DNA of 40,534 nucleotides from Verrucomicrobiota bacterium (GTDB taxonomy: Bacteria; Verrucomicrobiota; Verrucomicrobiia; Opitutales; UBA953): assembly GCA_016871725.1 (NCBI GenBank), contig VHCL01000013.1:1-40534 (forward strand), read 5' to 3'. The position numbers and the translations under genes were made by a program. The notes below the pieces were generated by a model. The model was given only the letters and a program-made list of their open reading frames with translations, did not search any database and had not been told where the DNA came from. Positions 35,978 to 40,534 of this stretch are shown in pieces (the stretch's first letter is position 1; each line of letters opens with the position of its first letter).

Positions 35978-37132
35978 ATGCCTTCGACCGCCCGCCGTCT
36001 CGCCGGTTTCACCGAGTCCGTCATCCGCGGGATGACCCGGTTGGCCAACCAGCATGGGGCCATCAACCTCTCGCAGGGTTTCCCCGACTTCTCTCCGCCC
36101 GAGGAGCTCCTGGCGGCCCTGGAGCGCGCCACCCGCGGGCCGCATCACCAATACGCCGTCACCTGGGGCGCCCCGCGCTTCCGCCAGGCGTTGGCCAAGA
36201 AGATCAACCGCTTCAGCGGCCTGGCGATCGACCCCGACCAGCATCTGGTCGTCACCTGCGGCAGCACCGAAGCGATGATGGTCGCGATGATGACCGCCTG
36301 CAATCCGGGCGACAAGGTGATCGTCTTCTCGCCCTTCTACGAGAACTACGCCGCCGACGCGATCCTCTCGGGCGCCGAGCCGATCTACGTGCCTTTGCGC
36401 GCGCCGGACTTCGCTTTCGACCCCGATGAGCTCGCCAAGGCCTTCGCGCAGAAGCCCAAGGCGATCATCGTCTGCAATCCGTCGAATCCTTGCGGCAAGG
36501 TCTTCACGCGCGACGAACTCCTGACGATCCTGCGGCTGGCCGAAGAGCATGACGCGTTCGTCATCACCGACGAGCCCTACGAGCACATCGTCTACGCCCC
36601 GCACGCGCACGTCCATTTCGCCGCGTTGCCCGGCGCTTTCGAGCGCACCATCACCTGCAACTCGCTGTCGAAGACCTATTCCATCACCGGGTGGCGTCTC
36701 GGTTACGTGCAGGCGGCCCCGCATGTCATCGCCCAGGCCCGCAAGGTGCACGACTTCCTGACCGTCGGCGCCGCCGCGCCGTTGCAGGAAGCGGCCGTCG
36801 CCGGCCTCGAATTGCCGGATTCGTATTACGCCGGCCTCGGCGAGCTCTACGCGGCCAAGCGTGCGCTGTTCACGTCGATCCTCGCCTCGACCGGCCTGAA
36901 GTTCACCGAGCCGCAAGGCGCTTATTATTCGTTGCTCGACGTCTCGCCGCTCGGTTTCAAGACCGACACCGCCGCCGCCGAGTGGCTCATCAAGGAGATC
37001 GGCGTCGCCGGCGTGCCCGGCTCCTCGTTCTTCCGCGAGCCTGAGCATCGCTACGTCCGTTTCCACTTCGCCAAGAAGGAGGAGACCCTGCGGGCGGCCG
37101 GGGAGAAGTTGGGACGGATCGCAAAGCGATAG
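35978..37132 (+). CDS. class I/II PLP-dependent aminotransferase (methionine/kynurenine aminotransferase type)
   Basis: 384 residues, standard for fold-type I aminotransferases. PLP-site blocks: GAINLSQGFPDFSPPEEL (27-44), HHQYAVTWGAPRFRQALA (56-73), CGSTEAMMVAMM (94-105), CNPSNPCGKVFT (166-177; Asn170), ITDEPYEHIVY (196-206; Asp198, Tyr201) and NSLSKTYSITGWRLGY (228-243; Schiff-base Lys232), with RYVRFHFAKKEE near the end providing the carboxylate-binding Arg. The INLSQGFPDF opening is typical of the kynurenine-oxoglutarate / YbdL-type methionine aminotransferase group. A cytoplasmic enzyme; the exact amino acid substrate cannot be fixed. It sits alone between two PSD1-DUF1501 operons on the opposite strand. 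Confidence 0.92.
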   Translation: MPSTARRLAGFTESVIRGMTRLANQHGAINLSQGFPDFSPPEELLAALERATRGPHHQYAVTWGAPRFRQALAKKINRFSGLAIDPDQHLVVTCGSTEAMMVAMMTACNPGDKVIVFSPFYENYAADAILSGAEPIYVPLRAPDFAFDPDELAKAFAQKPKAIIVCNPSNPCGKVFTRDELLTILRLAEEHDAFVITDEPYEHIVYAPHAHVHFAALPGAFERTITCNSLSKTYSITGWRLGYVQAAPHVIAQARKVHDFLTVGAAAPLQEAAVAGLELPDSYYAGLGELYAAKRALFTSILASTGLKFTEPQGAYYSLLDVSPLGFKTDTAAAEWLIKEIGVAGVPGSSFFREPEHRYVRFHFAKKEETLRAAGEKLGRIAKR

Positions 37133-37162
37133 GGGTAGGGGTTGGGGTAGGGGTAGGGTAGG
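37131..37162 (+). repeat. G-tract array, potential G-quadruplex, with inverted partner at 37255-37285
   Basis: Directly at the end of the aminotransferase gene: GGGGTAGGGG, TT, GGGGTAGGGG, TAGGG. Five tracts of three or four G separated by two-base spacers satisfy the intramolecular G-quadruplex pattern. A C-rich near-complement (CTACCCCTACCCCC ... CCCTACCCCTGCCC) lies at 37255-37285, so the pair could also form a long hairpin around ~92 bp. Confidence 0.7.
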
Positions 37163-37287
37163 ACCGAGACTGCATCCCGACCTAGTTATATCCCGTTAGC
37201 TTTGGGGGAGAAACGTGGGTATAGCGCGTCGTAGCCAGGCCCCTGCCATTATTAGCTACCCCTACCCCCGTCCCTACCCCTGCCCAT

Positions 37288-37322
37288 GATCGTCGGTTAG
37301 CGCCGTGCGCTAACCGACGATC
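37288..37322 (-). terminator. perfect 16-bp hairpin overlapping the stop codon of the DUF1501 gene
   Basis: Arms GATCGTCGGTTAGCGC and GCGCTAACCGACGATC with a 3-nt loop (CGT). The minus-strand proximal arm encodes the last residues Ile-Val-Gly and the TAG stop. No T-run follows, so it may be a 3'-end stabiliser or a terminator of another kind. Confidence 0.6.
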
Positions 37323-38740
37323 TTCTTATACGGCTCGCCTTCGTTCTGCGTCGGGCGTTCCGGGCGGCCTTTGTAGCGGTAGGTCAGGCCCATGTTGTCG
37401 ATGCCGAGCAGCCAGAGGATGGTCGCGTGGAGGTCGTGGACGTGCAGCGGGGTCTCCGCGGCGCGCAGGCCGAGGTCGTCGGTGCTGCCGATGGTCTGGC
37501 CGCCTTTCACGCCGCCCCCGGCCATCCACATCGAGAAGCCGGTGGGGTTGTGGTCGCGGCCGTCGCCCTTCTCGGACATCGGGGTGCGGCCGAATTCGCC
37601 GCCCCAGACGACGAGCGTGTCTTCGAGCAGGCCGCGGGACTTCAGGTCCTTGAGCAGCCCGGCGACGGGCTTGTCCATCGAAGCGCAGAGGCCGGCGTGG
37701 TTGCTCTCGATCTTCGTGTGGGCGTCCCACTTCGAGCCGGCGCCGTGGTAGATCTGGACGAAACGCACGCCGCGCTCGACCATGCGGCGCGAGAGCAGGC
37801 AGAGGCGGCCCATGCTTTCGGTCGTCTTGTCGTCGAGTCCGTAGAGCTTGCGCGTGGCCTCGGTCTCGCCGGTGAGGTCGACGACGCCGGGCGCTTCGGC
37901 CTGCATGCGGGCGGCCATCTCGTAGCCGGCCAGGCGGGCGCCGAGCTCGGAGCGGTCCGGGTAGCGGGCGGCGAAGTCCTTGTTCACGCTGTTGATCAGG
38001 CGGAGCTTGCTGGCCTGCAGGTCGGCCGCGACCGCTTCGGGCGTATTGAGGTTCGGGATCGGCTCGGAGCCGCCCTGGATGCGCACGCCCTGGTAGCCTG
38101 CGGGCATGAAGCCCGCGCCCCAGTTGCGCGGCCCGTTGATGACCGTGTTCTGGTTGTCCTGCATCACGATGAACGCGGGGAGGTTGCTGTTCTCGGAGCC
38201 GATGCCGTAATTGATCCAGGAGCCGAGCGACGGCTTGCCGGCGAGGATCGAGCCGGTGTTCATCTGGCAGACGCCGGCGGAGTGGTTGATGCCGTCCGCC
38301 TTGCAGGAACGGATGACCGCGAGGTCGTCGGCGCAGGAGGCGATGTGCGGGATCCAGTCGGAGAACCATTGGCCGGACTGGCCGTGCTGCTTCCACTCGC
38401 GCTTCGAGCCGAGCAGGGGCGCCTTGGCCTCGCCCATCGCGGTGATGACGGTGCCGAAGCTGTCCGGAAGGCGCTGGCCGGCCAGCTGGTTCAGGAGCGG
38501 CTTAGGGTCCAGGAGGTCCATCTGCGACGGGCCGCCTTCCATGAAGAGGAAGATGACGCTCTTCGCGCGAGGCTTGATCTGGCCGACGCCGGGCTGCAGG
38601 GGCGTGCCGGGGGCGGGCACGACGATCTCCTTGGCGAGCAGGTCGCTGAAGGCCATGGCGCCGAGGCCGAGGCCGGCGTTGAAGAGGAAGTCACGGCGCG
38701 ACGTCGAGGCTTCGAAGCGATGGCAGCGGGGGTCGTTCAT
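37310..38740 (-). CDS. DUF1501 family protein, Tat-exported
   Basis: 476 residues. TSRRDFLFNAGLGLGAMAFS (13-32) is a twin-arginine signal. The DUF1501 domain shows the standard VIFLFMEGGPSQMDLLDPKP (62-81), CKADGINHSAGVCQMNTGSI, RFVQIYHGAGSKWDAHTKIE, LVVWGGEFGRTPMSEKGDGR and DHNPTGFSMWMAGGGVKGG blocks, including the usual GGPSQ that the other DUF1501 protein here (30825-32090) lacks. Its ATG overlaps the stop of the upstream PSD1 gene (ATGA at 38740-38737), implying translational coupling. The product presumably acts outside the cytoplasm with that PSD1 protein; the reaction is unknown. Confidence 0.93.
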   Translation of the reverse strand: MNDPRCHRFEASTSRRDFLFNAGLGLGAMAFSDLLAKEIVVPAPGTPLQPGVGQIKPRAKSVIFLFMEGGPSQMDLLDPKPLLNQLAGQRLPDSFGTVITAMGEAKAPLLGSKREWKQHGQSGQWFSDWIPHIASCADDLAVIRSCKADGINHSAGVCQMNTGSILAGKPSLGSWINYGIGSENSNLPAFIVMQDNQNTVINGPRNWGAGFMPAGYQGVRIQGGSEPIPNLNTPEAVAADLQASKLRLINSVNKDFAARYPDRSELGARLAGYEMAARMQAEAPGVVDLTGETEATRKLYGLDDKTTESMGRLCLLSRRMVERGVRFVQIYHGAGSKWDAHTKIESNHAGLCASMDKPVAGLLKDLKSRGLLEDTLVVWGGEFGRTPMSEKGDGRDHNPTGFSMWMAGGGVKGGQTIGSTDDLGLRAAETPLHVHDLHATILWLLGIDNMGLTYRYKGRPERPTQNEGEPYKKIVG

Positions 38741-40534
38741 TCGACGTAGAGGAATTCGGAGGAATTGAGGAGGGCGTGGCAGAGCGCGGCCATGGGGAGG
38801 TGCTCGGTCCTGGGCGCGGCGGCCGCCTTGGCGACGCCGACGGAAAGTTCGCGGCCGCGGCCCGAGGAGTCGCTCATCGTGCCGCTCTTGGTCTCGAAGC
38901 GCCAGAAGCCGAGGGTCGTGGGGCGGACTTCTTCGGTCGCATAGAGGAGCTGTTCTTCCGGCAGCGCGCCGGCGCTGAAGCGGACTTCGTCGACGACCCC
39001 GTGGAAGGAACCTTCGACGTCGGTGTTCTTGCCGCCCAGCTGAAGGGGAGCCGTCGCGGTGCCGGCCTTCACGCCGGTCAGGCTCAGCTTCACGGTGTCG
39101 TGGAGCAAGGGCTCGTCGTCATTGGCGAGATCCTTGAGGGTGAAGGCGACCTCTCCCGGCTTGCCCGGGGTGGCGTAGCGGACGGAAGCGGCGACGAAAT
39201 AGGGCTTGTTGAGTTCGATGCGCAGGTTGGAGAAGGCGACCGCCTCGCCGAAGGCCCCGCCAAGGAGCGGACCGTAGGCCTGGAGCACGAGGACTTTCGG
39301 GGCGCGGCGGGACTTCTGGCCCGTGACGCCGAACTGCCAGAAGCCCTCGTCCTTGCCTTTGCCGGTCTGCGCGGCGATCACGCGCACGGCGCCGCTGTCG
39401 CTGATCGAGCGGGGGACGATGACGGCCTCGATGGTGAAGCCGGCGGCGAGGTCGCTCTCCTTGGCGCCGGGGGCGGTGAACGGCCGGCGGTGGCCGGCGG
39501 CGAGCTGCGCGCCCTGTCCGTCGCGGAACGGGACCTTCTCCGGCTGGAAGTCGCGGGCGATGGCCGCGGTGACGACGGCGGTGGTGCGTTGGCCGCGGAC
39601 TTCCCGGAGGAAGGCGTCGGCGCGCTTGGCTTCGTCGGCGGAAGGCGCGCGGGCGTAGAGGAGCTGGTAGAGGCGACGGACCTGCGCGGCCTCGTTGCCC
39701 GGCTCGTCGGCGGTCACGCGGCGGGCGAGGGTCTCGCTGCGCTTCAGCATGAACGGGCTGTTGAGCAGGAGGAGCGATTGGATCGGCGTGGTGGTCACGT
39801 CGCGCGAGGACGCGCTGCTGAACCACTGCGGGGCGTCGAAGATGTCGGCGAGCGGGTCGCGGTTGTTGCGCATGATGCGCGTGAAGATGCTGCGCACGGG
39901 CTCGCCGTAGATCACGCTGGGTCCGGCCTGCTTCTCTGCCTTGAGGTCGCCGCAAGCGGCGTAGAGCGCGTCGCGGATCTGCTCGGCTTCGAGACGCTGC
40001 GGCTGGAAGCGCCAGAGCAGGGTGTTCTGCGGATCCTTGAGCTGGCCGCGGGCGACGTCGGGGTGCTGGCTGGAGCGGCGGTAGGCGGCGCTCGTCACAA
40101 GCAGGCGGCTCATCGCCTTCTGGTCCCAGCCCTTGGCCATGAACTCATCGGCGAGCCAGTCGAGGAGCTCGGGGTGCGTGGGCGGTTCGCCGAGGTTGCC
40201 GAAGTCGCTCGCGTAAGGCGTCAGCCCGCGACGGAAGCAGAGCTGCCAGAGGCGGTTCATCGCCAGGCGGGCGGTGAAGGGGTTGGACTTGTCGGTCAGC
40301 CAGCGGGCGAGCGTGGCGCGGCGCCCGGTGGAGCTGCCGTCGGCGGCGGGCGCGATCGTCGCGGGCGGGGCCGGATACTGGGAGCTCAGGACGGTGAGGA
40401 AGGCCGGCGGGACGACGGTGTTCTTCTTCGGGATCACCGCGTCGAGGCCTTGGGCGCCGGTCTCGCGGACGGCCAGCACGTAAGGGGGCTCGGCCGGCTT
40501 GAGCTTGTCGTGTTCGGCGAGCTTCCGCTTGAGG
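38737..40534 (-). CDS. PSD1 (DUF1553) protein with internal LamG-like domain (5' end outside window)
   Basis: The last 598 residues; the frame runs on past the window edge, so the apparent GTG at 40479 is not the start. The visible part is DUF1553/PSD1: NTVVPPAFLTVLS, RRATLARWLTDKSNPFTARL, NRLWQLCFRRGL, FGNLGEPPTHPELLDWLADE, RLLVTSAAYRRSS, LWRFQPQRLEAEQIRDALYA and TTTPIQSLLLLNSPFMLKRS. After FLREVRGQRTT, a LamG/concanavalin-like domain of roughly 250 residues is inserted (AGFTIEAVIVPRSISDSGAV ... GVVDEVRFSAGALPEEQLLY), and only then comes the family's closing motif AALCHALLNSSEFLYVE. An N-terminal signal, cytochrome c and DUF1549 domains are expected upstream. Overlaps the DUF1501 gene by four bases. 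Confidence 0.9.
   Translation of the reverse strand, partial: LKRKLAEHDKLKPAEPPYVLAVRETGAQGLDAVIPKKNTVVPPAFLTVLSSQYPAPPATIAPAADGSSTGRRATLARWLTDKSNPFTARLAMNRLWQLCFRRGLTPYASDFGNLGEPPTHPELLDWLADEFMAKGWDQKAMSRLLVTSAAYRRSSQHPDVARGQLKDPQNTLLWRFQPQRLEAEQIRDALYAACGDLKAEKQAGPSVIYGEPVRSIFTRIMRNNRDPLADIFDAPQWFSSASSRDVTTTPIQSLLLLNSPFMLKRSETLARRVTADEPGNEAAQVRRLYQLLYARAPSADEAKRADAFLREVRGQRTTAVVTAAIARDFQPEKVPFRDGQGAQLAAGHRRPFTAPGAKESDLAAGFTIEAVIVPRSISDSGAVRVIAAQTGKGKDEGFWQFGVTGQKSRRAPKVLVLQAYGPLLGGAFGEAVAFSNLRIELNKPYFVAASVRYATPGKPGEVAFTLKDLANDDEPLLHDTVKLSLTGVKAGTATAPLQLGGKNTDVEGSFHGVVDEVRFSAGALPEEQLLYATEEVRPTTLGFWRFETKSGTMSDSSGRGRELSVGVAKAAAAPRTEHLPMAALCHALLNSSEFLYVE

Overview
The window is GC-rich bacterial DNA, almost certainly from a verrucomicrobium (Verrucomicrobiota, perhaps Opitutae-like). 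This is inferred from the gene mix: a giant autotransporter-type beta-strand-repeat protein with a PEP-CTERM tail, two PSD1/DUF1501 gene pairs with planctomycete-type cytochrome c domains, a FAD-dependent oxidoreductase with carbohydrate-binding-like flanks, and several Tat and Sec exported proteins. No tRNA, rRNA, CRISPR array, phage gene or transposase was recognised.

Layout. 2-9856 (+): the 3' 3284 codons of a giant PEP-CTERM surface protein, closed by a textbook terminator. 10505-13157 (+): a PhoD-type phosphatase and a secreted calcineurin-like phosphoesterase. 18559-13565 (-): a two-gene operon of an exported FAD oxidoreductase followed, 3 nt later, by a fusion of two FMN-acceptor domains, a NosR/NapH-like membrane domain with two CxxxCP motifs, and ApbE flavin transferase. 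19317-20159 (+): a small exported LamG-like protein. 24473-20608 (-): four small exported, Lys/Glu/Ala-rich helical proteins, at least two sharing an obvious ~90-residue domain. 24598-25356 (+): an N-formylglutamate amidohydrolase. 27265-25349 (-): a YugP-like membrane protein that has lost its HExxH zinc motif and two membrane-anchored helical proteins. 27415-30576: the late heme genes hemF-hemE (+, overlapping by 1 nt) converging on hemH (-). 35853-30825 (-): a 1252-aa PSD1/cytochrome c protein plus DUF1501 partner. 35978-37132 (+): a PLP aminotransferase. 40534-37310 (-): a second PSD1 protein (start outside the window) overlapping a second DUF1501 gene by ATGA.

Intergenic repeats. Nearly every long gap between 9.9 and 30.8 kb is built from the same short modules, called A to H here. 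A: tandem GGAGTATC/GAGTAT. B: a GTAGGG...CCCTA hairpin with GGGCAGCAC/GTGCTGCCC arms. C: GCGGTTGGCGGTTGGGAA. D: GTCGGGACCGCGTCACGAC. E: GGGAAACCGGAGACCGGATG. F: a degenerate 12-bp tandem, GAGGACTGAATG. G: CCACCTGCCACCTG. H: GGCCAACTGATCAACGGATC. They occur in a largely fixed order A-B-C-D-F-G-E-H, sometimes inverted or truncated. I do not recognise this as a named repeat family.

The two strongest candidates for something undescribed are the FAD-oxidoreductase/FMN-Fe-S-ApbE operon, which reads as a self-flavinylating transmembrane electron conduit feeding a periplasmic flavoenzyme, and the modular intergenic repeat system. The run of small exported helical proteins embedded in those repeats is a third.
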